From Nostoc sp. C052 (GTDB lineage: Bacteria > Cyanobacteriota > Cyanobacteriia > Cyanobacteriales > Nostocaceae), in the NCBI RefSeq assembly GCF_013393905.1, contig NZ_CP040272.1, forward strand, positions 2,976,001 to 3,040,000: a stretch of 64,000 bases of DNA, read 5' to 3'. Below are positions 19,505-28,316 of this stretch, piece after piece; within the stretch, counting starts at the first letter, position 1, and each line of letters begins with the position of its first letter. Under the pieces are notes generated by a model that saw nothing but the letters and a program-made list of their open reading frames with translations, made no database searches and was not told the origin of the DNA. Both the position numbers and the translations under genes were made by a program.

Positions 19505-20239
19505 TTAATCTTCTAAAATCTGGATTTCATCAAGTTGATTAATCACTACATCTGCACCTCGGACATTATCTGACTTACCTACCCAAGTGATACCAATACA
19601 ACCTGCGGCTTTAGCGTTACGCGCCATTTGCATATCACCAACTGAATCACCCACCATCAATGTAGCGTTCGGTTCAACTCCTAAGGCTTGACAAGCTTGC
19701 AAAAATAGTACTGGATCTGGTTTACTCGGCCCTTCATCTACGCCCATTTCCAACTGGATATAATCGTTTAACTGGTGATTGGCTACAAAATTACGTACTT
19801 CTTCAGTTGTCGCAGCTGAGAGGATGCCAAGTTTCAAACCCCCTTCTTGTAGATATTTCAACAAGTCTAAGCTACCCACAAATAATGGTGAAGGAGTTTG
19901 TCCAATGTACTTTTCCGCTTCATCCAAAGCTTGACGGGCTATTTTTAAGCACTCAAACCATCCTCTGCCAGTTTCGGCAATATATGCCGCAGCCGCAACT
20001 TCTGTTTCGCGGCGGCTTGCTACTGATACTAAACCTGCGGGATCTAGAAGATTGCCATTGATGCCAAATGCCATTAACAGGGGTTCCCCAGTTCCAGGGA
20101 TTTGAGCATCTATTAACCTTGCTGCCTTTTGTGCTAGCGATCGCAAATACGTTTCTGAATCTTCTAGAGTACCGTTTTTATCAAACAAAATTGCCTGGAT
20201 ATTATCAAAAATGATATTTCTACATTTAATGGTTGCCAT
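19505..20239 (-). CDS. HAD-superfamily hydrolase (phosphatase-like)
   Basis: 244 residues. Motif I is ILFDKNGTLEDS, motif II ILSAATTEEV, motif III around GPSKPDP, motif IV VGDSVGDMQMARNAKAAGC. The second motif-I Asp is replaced by Asn (DKNGT, not DxDGT). This may change or reduce phosphatase activity, since that Asp is the usual general acid. Otherwise it resembles phosphoglycolate-phosphatase-like HADs. Substrate unknown. It lies downstream of rps1 but behind a terminator. Confidence 0.87.
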   Translation of the reverse strand: MATIKCRNIIFDNIQAILFDKNGTLEDSETYLRSLAQKAARLIDAQIPGTGEPLLMAFGINGNLLDPAGLVSVASRRETEVAAAAYIAETGRGWFECLKIARQALDEAEKYIGQTPSPLFVGSLDLLKYLQEGGLKLGILSAATTEEVRNFVANHQLNDYIQLEMGVDEGPSKPDPVLFLQACQALGVEPNATLMVGDSVGDMQMARNAKAAGCIGITWVGKSDNVRGADVVINQLDEIQILED

Positions 20240-20292
20240 AATATTTAACTTCTAACTACTGCCAATTCTTTATTTTTACCGATTTTCCATAT

Positions 20293-20317
20293 AAAAAAAG
20301 AGGGGAAAACCCTCTTT
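20293..20317 (-). terminator. Rho-independent terminator of rps1
   Basis: On the minus strand AAAGAGGG-TTTTC-CCCTCTTT forms an 8-bp stem followed by a T run, 54 bp after the rps1 stop codon. Good fit. Confidence 0.85.
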
Positions 20318-20370
20318 ATAAAATGATTTGATACTCTTACTTAAAAATAAGTAAAACTATAAAAAATCTA

Positions 20371-21468
20371 TTACTCTTCAATAGCTGCTGGAATTTCTTC
20401 TTCAGTTTCCGTCGCTGCTGGAATTTCCTTTTCAATTTCCGCAACTACTGAATTTTCTTGTTCAAGTTCTGCTGCTGGTGGAATCTCTTCTTCAAGTTCC
20501 GCTGCTGGTGGAATATCTTCGTCTGCTACAGTTTCCGCAGGTGCGGCAGGTGCAGCAGTAGCACCTTGCTGCTTGGCTAATAGCTGTTCGCGATACTTAG
20601 CAGCCATTTCTTCTGCCTTATCGTAGACCAAATCCCGGTTCTTAATCATGTCGCCGGGTTCGGGTTCTAGTTGCTTGGTAGATAGGGAAATTCGACCCCT
20701 TTCTGCATCCAAGTCAATGATCATAACTTTCACTTCATCATTGACATTGAACACGCTATGAGGTGTATCAATATGTTCGTGAGAAATCTCAGAAATATGT
20801 AGTAGACCACTGACGCCGCCAATGTCGATGAAAGCACCGTATGGCTTAATACCACGAACAGTACCAATTACTACTTCGCCGACTTCTAGGCGGTTCATCT
20901 TACGCTCAACCAACGCCCGACGGTGAGATAGAACTAGGCGATTACGTTCTTCATCCACCTCTAGGAATTTCAACGGCAGATCCTCGCCGACCAATTCTTC
21001 TTTAGGTTTGCGGGTACTAATGTGGGAACCTGGGATAAAGCCACGTAATCCCTCAATCCGTACCAATGCTCCGCCACGATTGGTTGCAAATACGCCAGAA
21101 CGTACAGTAGCATCTTCTGCTTGCAACTGTCGCACGCGCTCCCAAGCCCGCATATACTCAATACGGCGAATGGAAAGGGTTAATTGCCCATCTTCGTTTT
21201 CATCGGTAAGGATGAAAAATTCCCGCGTTTCGTTTGACTGTAATACTTCTTCCGGGCTATCCACCCGGTTAATAGACATTTCTTGTATAGGTATATATGC
21301 TGCGGTTTTAGCACCAATGTCAATCAGAGCGCCGCGCGGCTCTATACTGAAAACTGTTCCTGGGACAACATCGCCAGGGCTAAAATGATAATCGTATTTG
21401 TCAAGTAGAGCAGCGAAATCTTCGTGAGTGAATCCAATTTCTGTAGCGGTTAAATTCTGATTGACCAT
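20371..21468 (-). CDS. rps1: 30S ribosomal protein S1 (three S1 domains)
   Basis: 365 residues. Three S1 RNA-binding domains at about 30-100, 115-185 and 200-268: GTVFSIEPRGALIDIGAKTAAYIP, GVFATNRGGALVRIEGLRGFIPGSH, GTVRGIKPYGAFIDIGGVSGLLHIS. Cyanobacterial and plastid S1 proteins have three domains rather than the six of E. coli. The C-terminal tail is unusual, with repeated acidic Pro/Ala units (IPPAAELEEE, IPAATETEEE). It helps mRNA bind the 30S subunit. A three-domain S1 commonly called Rps1A; paralogues are possible. Confidence 0.94.
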   Translation of the reverse strand: MVNQNLTATEIGFTHEDFAALLDKYDYHFSPGDVVPGTVFSIEPRGALIDIGAKTAAYIPIQEMSINRVDSPEEVLQSNETREFFILTDENEDGQLTLSIRRIEYMRAWERVRQLQAEDATVRSGVFATNRGGALVRIEGLRGFIPGSHISTRKPKEELVGEDLPLKFLEVDEERNRLVLSHRRALVERKMNRLEVGEVVIGTVRGIKPYGAFIDIGGVSGLLHISEISHEHIDTPHSVFNVNDEVKVMIIDLDAERGRISLSTKQLEPEPGDMIKNRDLVYDKAEEMAAKYREQLLAKQQGATAAPAAPAETVADEDIPPAAELEEEIPPAAELEQENSVVAEIEKEIPAATETEEEIPAAIEE

Positions 21469-21853
21469 GCTGATTTGTTCCTGGTTCTAGTCTCCGTAAA
21501 GGTTGTGCGACAAGCGCGATGTGCTATGTAAGCACTTTTATGGCAGCCTACACAAAACATCCATTTTCATCCTAGCGCAGAAAAGCTAGTATTAACACAT
21601 ATCTACTCCCAAGATTGGAAATTATATCACAATATGAAAATGATTGGTTATTTACTTAGTAGTTAACGTGTGTCTCCAAGGAAGGCACACGTTAAATTAA
21701 TGGAACAATGGGCGAGTTTGTAACCAAATTACAGCAGTTTTCATATATTTGAACCACATTTGTTGTAAGGGCACAGCATTGCTGTGCCCTTACTGTGTGG
21801 TCTATTATTCAGCCATTCTTTAGATATGAAGTAGACATTAAACTAAAAGCTAG
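21469..21853. other. Intergenic region with two hairpins
   Basis: It contains the rps1 upstream region, a perfect-looking hairpin TTAACGTGTG / CACACGTTAA at about 21663-21695 and a second palindrome GTAAGGGCACAGC / GCTGTGCCCTTAC at 21765-21793. The latter lies 60 bp after the ABC gene's stop and is a candidate terminator for it. No coding frame. Confidence 0.65.
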
Positions 21854-24559
21854 TTAAATGTTTGCTTGTTGACGTTGATATAATGACCAATACAAACCCT
21901 TTTGTTGCAACAGCTGTGAGTGAGTACCACGTTCAGCAATTACACCTTGCTCTAATACCAAAATCAAATCAGCACGTTTGAGGGGAGCAAAGCGGTGAGC
22001 AATCAAGAACACGGTACGATTAGCGGAAATTTTTTGCAGGTTTTGCAGTACTTGTTGTTCAGTTTCACTATCCAAAGCGCTGGTAGCTTCATCTAAAACT
22101 AAAATCGGCGCTTGGGAAAGAAATAGTCTTGCTAAGGCAATACGTTGTCTCTGTCCACCAGATAAAGCGGTACCACGTTCACCAACATTGGTTTCGTAAC
22201 CGTAGGGTAATTGACTGATGAAGTCGTGTGCTACTGCTAACCTTGCCGCCTCTACTACTTGCTCTGCGGTAATGTCGGGACTACCAAGAGTGATATTTTC
22301 TAAAATGGAACCGTTGAATAAAAAGTCTTCTTGAAGAACGACACTAACTTGTTGCCGCAGTGAGGCTAAGTCGGCACTTTTTATATCAAAACCATCAATG
22401 AGGATACGTCCTGATTCAATTTGATAGAGGCGTTGTAAAAGTTTAGACAGGGTACTTTTTCCAGAACCACTGCGTCCGACAATGCCGACAAATTGCCCTG
22501 GTTCGGCATTGAAAGATATCCCCCGCAGAATTGCTTCAAAGTTTGGCCGGTAGCGAAAAAATACTTGCTCGAAGGTGATTTGTCCTTTCAGAGGTGGTAA
22601 AACTAGACCAGTTCCCAGTTCTGCTTCTGGGGAGACGTTGAGAATATCACCAATGCGATCTACTGAAAGTAGCACTTGTTGGAGGTTTTGCCACAACTGT
22701 ACTAAACGCAAAAGTGGGCCTGTGACTCTGCCAGACAGCATTTGAAAGGCGACTAGCTGTCCAATTGTAAGCTTTTGTTCGATAACTAACTTGGCACCAA
22801 ACCAGAGAATCAGCATGGTAGACAAATTGGTAAGAAAGTCACCAATGTTGCTGCTGATATTGGAGGTGGTGGAGGCTTTAAAACCTGTGCGAATGAAGCG
22901 AGCAAATAAGCCTTCCCAGCGATCGCGGGCTACTGGTTCGGCGGCATGGGCTTTAACGGAGTGAATTCCAGTGATTGTCTCTACTAGAAAGGATTGACTA
23001 TCGGCAGAACGGTTAAAAGTTTCGTTGAGCCAGTTACGCAGAATGGGGGTTGAAACGATAGTTAATGTGGCAAATAGCGGCAGTACTGCTAAGGCGACAA
23101 AGGTGAGTGGGACGTTATAGTAAAACATCAATACCAGATACACCACAGTAAAGATGCTATCTAGAATTACTGTTAATGCTGTACCTGTGAGAAACTGGCG
23201 AATTTGTTCGAGTTCCTGGACTCGTGCTACTGTGTCTCCGACGCGCCGCGACTCAAAATAAGCTAATGGCAGACGCATCAGATGGCGAAATAGCTGTGCT
23301 GATAAACTCAAATCCAGCCGCCGAGCTGTATGGGTAAAGATGAATAGGCGCAGAATACCCAATATGGACTCAAATACAGCTACGCACAAAAGTGCGATCG
23401 CCATGACATCAAGAGTCGGCAAACTCCCTTGCACCATCACTTTATCAATGACGACTTGCGTAATTAGGGGTGTTGTTAACCCCAAAAGCTGCAAGGTAAA
23501 AGATGCTAACAATACTTCTACGAGTAAGCCCTTATACTTCCAAACTGCTGGGGTGAACCAATTGAGGTTAAATTTTTCTTGCCGAGATACGAGTTCTACT
23601 TGCCATAATTGTCCATCCCAAGAGGCTTCAACTATGGACTGTGGCAAGCTTTCACAAGTTCTTTCGGGATTGAGAGGATTAGCGATAATTAAGCGATCGC
23701 CCTTAACTCCATAAGCCACCACCCAGGATGGACTCTGGGGTGAGTCAGAACTCCACAGCAGTAAAGCTGGAAATGACAACTGCCGCAACTCGCCCCAACT
23801 CACTTGTAACCGCCGCAACACTAACCCTAATTTTTCTGCTGCTTCCACAACCTGTTTTGGGCGTTGTCCTCTGAGTTGGCGCTGCACCCATTCCAGTTGC
23901 ACAGAATTTTCTAACTGTTGGGCCACCATTGTTAAACACGCCGCAGCAGTATTCCAACTAGCAACAAAGGGATAATTTGCAACGATCAGATTAGCAGCTG
24001 GGAGTCCTTTTTGGGGTTGGAGGCTGTGGGGGCTGGAAGTTCCATCCGATGTTGATGATATTACTGAAGGGGTGGAAGAGAAGGAAAATGTCTCCCTTTC
24101 TCCTTCTGTTTGTACTGGTAATGCTTGCCAAAACTCTTGAATTTGTGGGTGAGAAAATTCTGTCCAAAGTGCAGTATCCCAACAAATTACTATCACTTCT
24201 TTACTAGCAGCTACAGCTTTAAAATCCGCAGACAGCTTTTGTAAGTCGCCAAACCAATCCCCCGCATCTAGGGCAGCTATTGGTTTGCCAATGCCTTCTT
24301 CTCGCAAGCGGACTTTTCCAGCCACAATTAAGAATTGATAACCACCGACATCATTTGACCAGATTTTTTCCCCAAGACGATACTGGCGAGTTTGGGATTC
24401 ATTTTCTAATTGGGATTTTTGTTCGGGAGTCAGCCAGCATAACGGTGGCTGATTCCAAGGCAAAGAAGCTAGAACTTTTAATCGTAAAGATTCATTATCC
24501 AGAATTTTTAACTCACTTGTAACTTGACTGTCAGTTTTTGAATTTTCTCTGCTAGCCAT
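21854..24559 (-). CDS. Type-1-secretion-like ABC transporter with cNMP-binding and degenerate C39 domains
   Basis: 901 residues: an N-terminal cyclic-nucleotide-binding-like fold (about 30-140, IWSNDVGGYQFLIVAGKVRLREEG), a C39 peptidase-like domain (about 190-325), the exporter membrane domain (about 345-625) and the ATPase (Walker A GRSGSGKST, signature LSGGQRQRIALARLFL, Walker B ILVLDEATSALD). In the C39 domain the expected Cys-Gly-Pro motif reads NTAAACLTM, so the catalytic Cys is missing and it is probably a non-cleaving docking domain, as in HlyB. The PPIase gene overlaps its 5' end by 52 bp. No HlyD adaptor lies nearby. Cargo unknown. Confidence 0.9.
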   Translation of the reverse strand: MASRENSKTDSQVTSELKILDNESLRLKVLASLPWNQPPLCWLTPEQKSQLENESQTRQYRLGEKIWSNDVGGYQFLIVAGKVRLREEGIGKPIAALDAGDWFGDLQKLSADFKAVAASKEVIVICWDTALWTEFSHPQIQEFWQALPVQTEGERETFSFSSTPSVISSTSDGTSSPHSLQPQKGLPAANLIVANYPFVASWNTAAACLTMVAQQLENSVQLEWVQRQLRGQRPKQVVEAAEKLGLVLRRLQVSWGELRQLSFPALLLWSSDSPQSPSWVVAYGVKGDRLIIANPLNPERTCESLPQSIVEASWDGQLWQVELVSRQEKFNLNWFTPAVWKYKGLLVEVLLASFTLQLLGLTTPLITQVVIDKVMVQGSLPTLDVMAIALLCVAVFESILGILRLFIFTHTARRLDLSLSAQLFRHLMRLPLAYFESRRVGDTVARVQELEQIRQFLTGTALTVILDSIFTVVYLVLMFYYNVPLTFVALAVLPLFATLTIVSTPILRNWLNETFNRSADSQSFLVETITGIHSVKAHAAEPVARDRWEGLFARFIRTGFKASTTSNISSNIGDFLTNLSTMLILWFGAKLVIEQKLTIGQLVAFQMLSGRVTGPLLRLVQLWQNLQQVLLSVDRIGDILNVSPEAELGTGLVLPPLKGQITFEQVFFRYRPNFEAILRGISFNAEPGQFVGIVGRSGSGKSTLSKLLQRLYQIESGRILIDGFDIKSADLASLRQQVSVVLQEDFLFNGSILENITLGSPDITAEQVVEAARLAVAHDFISQLPYGYETNVGERGTALSGGQRQRIALARLFLSQAPILVLDEATSALDSETEQQVLQNLQKISANRTVFLIAHRFAPLKRADLILVLEQGVIAERGTHSQLLQQKGLYWSLYQRQQANI

Positions 24560-25290
24560 TTTTCAAATAACTCATTTTGTAGTACTTGCTGTAGTTGAGT
24601 ATCTTCTAAAGACGCTGGCAGAAATTGTTCTACTCGAAACAAACCAAAAGGTCCTTCTCCTTGGGGAGAGTCTTTGCCAACGATTTCTATTGGGCCTACC
24701 AATTGTCCTGGACTAGCGACATCAATAGCTGCGCGTAATATATCCGGCATACTGCCTCGGCTGACGATTCCCATCATGCCGTTTACAATTCGGTCATCTG
24801 AAAGTGAATACTCTTTGGCTAGTTGCTCAAAACTACCTCCTTCTTCAATTTGGGTATGGAGTTCGTCTGCCAATTCTCGATTATTGACAACAATCCGAGA
24901 AAGTACTACCCGATCCAAAAAAATTTTGCGTTCAATGAAATATTCTTGGATTTTTGTTTGCGTTACTACAGCTTTCAGCTTTTCTAACTTGTAACCAAAA
25001 GTCACCGATGTGTGAAATGTAGCGTAATCTGTGTTGTTGATCTTTAACCATTCTTGAAAACTTTCGGGATCAGTCAGTTGATTTTTCAGCCTAAAGTCAA
25101 TAATTGACTGTTCAGTTATTGCTGTGCCAATTTCAATATCGTTTCGTGTTCTGATTTCTTCCTCAATTACGTACTGGCGGAGAATATCCCCAATGAACTG
25201 TCCTAACTTTCCAGAGGCTTGCAGGTACTTTACTGCTTCCTCAACAGAAATTATTTGGTCATTAATTGTCAAAAATGATGAAGATTCCAT
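24508..25290 (-). CDS. Parvulin-type peptidylprolyl isomerase
   Basis: 260 residues. N-terminal helical SurA-like region (1-135), then a parvulin domain (about 138-235: VVLSRIVVNNRELADELHTQ, FEQLAKEYSLSDDR, GIVSRGSMPDILRAAI, GPIEIVGKD, FGLFRVEQF). No signal peptide is seen, so it probably acts in the cytoplasm on a substrate of the overlapping ABC exporter. The two genes overlap by 52 bp, indicating tight co-expression. In other cyanobacteria such PPIases accompany secretion ABC genes. The start ATG at 25290 lies in a duplicated sequence (see 25265-25412). Confidence 0.88.
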   Translation of the reverse strand: MESSSFLTINDQIISVEEAVKYLQASGKLGQFIGDILRQYVIEEEIRTRNDIEIGTAITEQSIIDFRLKNQLTDPESFQEWLKINNTDYATFHTSVTFGYKLEKLKAVVTQTKIQEYFIERKIFLDRVVLSRIVVNNRELADELHTQIEEGGSFEQLAKEYSLSDDRIVNGMMGIVSRGSMPDILRAAIDVASPGQLVGPIEIVGKDSPQGEGPFGLFRVEQFLPASLEDTQLQQVLQNELFEKWLAEKIQKLTVKLQVS

Positions 25291-25412
25291 GAACTAATTA
25301 TGTGAATATGGTTAAACACTTATAGGACTTTTAATTTAAATCATATAGAAATCATCTGGTTGTTGATGGATAAATATGATAAAGATTCCATGAACTAATT
25401 ACATCTAAATGG
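25265..25412. repeat. Direct repeat carrying a copy of the PPIase start region
   Basis: GATTCCATGAACTAATTA, together with flanking bases (about 25 bp in all), occurs at about 25276-25301 and again at 25377-25402, 101 bp apart. The first copy contains the PPIase start codon. The second lies upstream and carries a decoy start that soon leaves the frame. The rest of 25413-25658 is ggattgg-type repeat and holds no gene. Confidence 0.8.
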
Positions 25413-25658
25413 TCAAAAAATTATATAACTAGTGAATAATATAATTTCTCTTGATCTCTTTTACAGTCTGGTGGGGACAAAACAGGATTGAACTGGGGAC
25501 TGGGGATTGGAGATTGGGATTAGGGATTGGGGATTGGGGATTGGGGAAGAAGTAAGGGAGCAGGAAGCAAGAAGCAGGGAGAAGAATTTTCCCCTCAGCG
25601 AGAGCAGCATCTGCCCCTCTACCTCTTTTCAATGCCCCAGCTAGTTATTTTCACTGAT

Positions 25659-26456
25659 TTACTTAATGAAATTTATCCATGTCAAGGTAAGTAGCACAGA
25701 GGCGATCGCACCGATTAATGTATTAAAAATATTTACCACTTCATTGGTCAGCCAGGAATATTTAGATTGAAATGTTGCACCAATCACACTTTCTAGGTTG
25801 GTAGCAATAAATGCTGCTAGTACACACCAAGCAACTCCTAATAGATCAATTAAACCAACTCCCCAACCGATAAATGCGATCGCAACAGAAGCCACAATCC
25901 CAGCTAAAGTTCCCTCCAAACTTACCGCTCCTTCTGTACCTCGTGGCACTGGTTGGAGTGTGGTAATGAGAAAGGTACTTTTACCATAAGCTTTACCAAC
26001 TTCACTAGCAGTAGTATCAGCCAGCTTGGTACTGAAACTTGCTACATAAGCTAACAATAATAGGGATTGGGGATTGGGTACTAGGGATTGGGGACTAGCT
26101 ACAAAGAATCCCGAATTTATTATCCCTACTCCCAAAGCACAGAGCGCGCCAGTTAAAGCCGAACCCCAAACATTTTCTGGACCTCTTGCCCCAGAACGCT
26201 TTTCGGCAATTCCTTCTGCCTCCTTCTGCGCCATACCGATGCGGGTAACGCCAGAACCAACCAGAAAATAGAACATTACTACTGCATATCCTTGCCAGCC
26301 TAGAGTTACCCAAATTAAGATAGCCAAGAACCAGGCATGAAATAATCCAGCAGGGGTAAGTAGTTTTTTCGGAGAAATCCAAGCTAAACCCAACAAGACT
26401 GTGTTTAATACTACTGCTACCAACCAGGGATTTACAGAATCAATTAAGGGTGACAT
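25659..26456 (-). CDS. TIGR00297/DUF92 membrane protein (phytyl-phosphate kinase VTE6 family)
   Basis: 265 residues from ATG 26456; TTG at 26462 is the alternative. Six or more hydrophobic helices. Typical DUF92 blocks: GLFHAWFLAILIWVTLGWQG, FSTKLADTTASEVGKAYGK, GTEGAVSLEGTLAGIVAS, AFIATNLESVIGATFQ. Family knowledge: the plant member VTE6 phosphorylates phytyl phosphate for tocopherol synthesis. Here the same role is likely but inferred. An in-frame ggattgg-type repeat (26061-26098) codes for the odd segment SPQSLVPNPQSL in a loop. Confidence 0.87.
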   Translation of the reverse strand: MSPLIDSVNPWLVAVVLNTVLLGLAWISPKKLLTPAGLFHAWFLAILIWVTLGWQGYAVVMFYFLVGSGVTRIGMAQKEAEGIAEKRSGARGPENVWGSALTGALCALGVGIINSGFFVASPQSLVPNPQSLLLLAYVASFSTKLADTTASEVGKAYGKSTFLITTLQPVPRGTEGAVSLEGTLAGIVASVAIAFIGWGVGLIDLLGVAWCVLAAFIATNLESVIGATFQSKYSWLTNEVVNIFNTLIGAIASVLLTLTWINFIK

Positions 26457-26679
26457 CAGCAATTAATTATGAGTAATTTTTCTGAATATCAACAGAATAG
26501 CGAATTTATGATACTTAGTGCTTAATTTCTGAAACCTCTCCAGCTAAAGTAATATGTTTGTATTATTAACTAAATAGCGTAGGCATTGCGCCGAAAGCTG
26601 ATTTTTAAATTGACCACAATCAAGACCCAACAGCCTAAATTGTAGATAGCATCAACCACTAGTCTTTTCCACACAAGTT

Positions 26680-27111
26680 ATGAGTCAAACTTTATTCCAT
26701 CTAGCTTTCCCTGTGACTGATGTTGCCCAAACAAAAGCATATTACGTAGATGGCTTGGGCTGCATTCCTGGCCGTGAAAACCGCCATGCTCTAATTCTCA
26801 ATCTCTACGGACATCAATTAGTGGCTCATGTCACCAAAGAACCTTTGATACCGCAACCCACTATCTATCCCAGACACTTTGGGCTAATTTTTACCCAAGA
26901 AGGTGACTGGCAAGACTTACTAGAAAGGGCACAACAACAACAGCTATTTTTTCGCGAAGAAACCAAAAATCGCTTTGTTGGTTCTCCTCTTGAGCATCGT
27001 ACTTTCTTTTTAGAAGATCCTTTTTATAACCTCATGGAGTTTAAGTACTATAGTCACCCAGAGGCGATTTTTGGAAGTTACGAATATACGCAAATTGGGG
27101 ATAGGGCTTAA
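26680..27111 (+). CDS. VOC family protein (glyoxalase/dioxygenase fold)
   Basis: 143 residues. FHLAFPVTDVAQTKAYYVDGLGC and the C-terminal FFLEDPFYNLMEFKYY are classic vicinal-oxygen-chelate half-motifs, with metal ligands His (LFHLAF), His (PRHFGLIF) and Glu (LMEFK). Reaction unknown. Cytoplasmic. Followed by a tandem aattaaa repeat at 27113-27143. Confidence 0.9.
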   Translation: MSQTLFHLAFPVTDVAQTKAYYVDGLGCIPGRENRHALILNLYGHQLVAHVTKEPLIPQPTIYPRHFGLIFTQEGDWQDLLERAQQQQLFFREETKNRFVGSPLEHRTFFLEDPFYNLMEFKYYSHPEAIFGSYEYTQIGDRA

Positions 27112-27112
27112 G

Positions 27113-27143
27113 AATTAAAAATTAAAAATTAAAAATTAAAAAT
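27113..27143. repeat. Tandem AATTAAA repeat
   Basis: Four to five copies of ATTAAAA between convergent genes. The same string recurs at about 61945-61976. Confidence 0.85.
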
Positions 27144-27174
27144 CAAAGAGATGCAAGTGCAACAAGTATCCTGC

Positions 27175-27810
27175 CTACTGACTGGATTTTTTATTTAGCA
27201 AGGGTTGCTTGATACGCTCTGCTAAGGTTGCTGTGACTACTGCTAAACTTCTGGAGTCTGTCAGCATCCAAGGGTGCAGAGCAACTGGTACTGTTACTTT
27301 CCGTCCTACTGGCATTTGTGAACTATTTGCTGGGACAATCATTAAATCATAAGGTGTCCAGATAGAGGTAAAATCTAGCTGCCCCAATATTACAGCATCA
27401 GAATTTAAATCCTTGAGAAAAATGCTGTTAGGGCGCATTTGTATGCAACCAGGACGCCAGGAACCATAAGCAACAACAGTTCCATGATGGGGTGAAGAGA
27501 TGGTAAGAAACCTTTGCACGCGGTTAATTCCTCCTAGTCGCTGGATATAGTAACGGCTAACAATTCCTCCCATGCTGAAGCCTACTAAATCTAGGCGTTG
27601 TTCTGGAACAAAGGTAGCTGTAACATAATCGGCTACTTGCTTTGCCAATTCATCAAGACCCACATCACCATTATTAGGAACTAGATTCAGACTATAGACA
27701 GACCAACCCCGTTGTATGAGGTATGCCCTCATTTTATGAAAAACTGCCTCTGTGTCGTCAATGCCATGTATTAATAAAACGGGATTGCGTTGTTTATTTT
27801 CCATATTCAT
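27175..27810 (-). CDS. Triacylglycerol lipase-like alpha/beta hydrolase
   Basis: 211 residues. Opening NPVLLIHGIDDTEAVFHKM supplies the oxyanion HG, GFSMGGIVSRYYIQRLGG is the nucleophile elbow (Ser in GxSxG), and an Asp and the His in VALHPWMLTDS are candidate triad residues. It resembles short cyanobacterial lipases (LipA/EstA-like). No signal peptide is seen. Substrate unproven. Confidence 0.87.
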   Translation of the reverse strand: MNMENKQRNPVLLIHGIDDTEAVFHKMRAYLIQRGWSVYSLNLVPNNGDVGLDELAKQVADYVTATFVPEQRLDLVGFSMGGIVSRYYIQRLGGINRVQRFLTISSPHHGTVVAYGSWRPGCIQMRPNSIFLKDLNSDAVILGQLDFTSIWTPYDLMIVPANSSQMPVGRKVTVPVALHPWMLTDSRSLAVVTATLAERIKQPLLNKKSSQ

Positions 27811-28316
27811 TTACAAAATCTAGCTGAATTAAGGTGGTATATTTTACCTTTGTCGGCACATACTGCTCTACAAACTGAAGCTATTACTTTTCGGATTCTT
27901 TAAAAGATATTTTTTGCAAAATTGAAATGCTTCCATAAAGATAGTTTGTATAAAATTTAACTAGTTAATCTTGCTATCTGCCAATAGGCTATCACTGGTT
28001 GAGAGTAAACTGCTTGCTTAACTTCAATTAGGTATTTACCAAACAAAGAAATGTTAATTCTTGTAAAGCTTGCTTTCAGAATCTTGCTCTTAGTTACAGT
28101 AAAATTTAATAATTAGTTCTTGGTGTATGTAGTTTGCAAATGCTTGCGATAGAACATTTGCCCTGTGATTTTACTACAATGTTAATTAAGCACAAGCCTA
28201 TAAAGGTTGTCACCAGAACGAGGTGACGCAAAGTAGAAAATGTAATATTTTGTCGTAATTTTTAACAATTACGGTAGAGTTCCCAATATAAAAGGTAAAA
28301 GGCAGGAGTAATTGTA
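27811..28316. other. Long AT-rich 5' region of the 28317 gene; possible structured RNA at 28189-28240
   Basis: 506 bp without a gene. At 28209-28227, GTCACC-AGAACGA-GGTGAC forms a strong hairpin, followed directly by GCAAAG. The string GGTGACGCAAAG resembles the core of the GEMM-I (c-di-GMP-I) riboswitch, but the other conserved half (GGGCAAACC-type) is not clear. It may be an unrelated leader hairpin. Confidence 0.4.
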
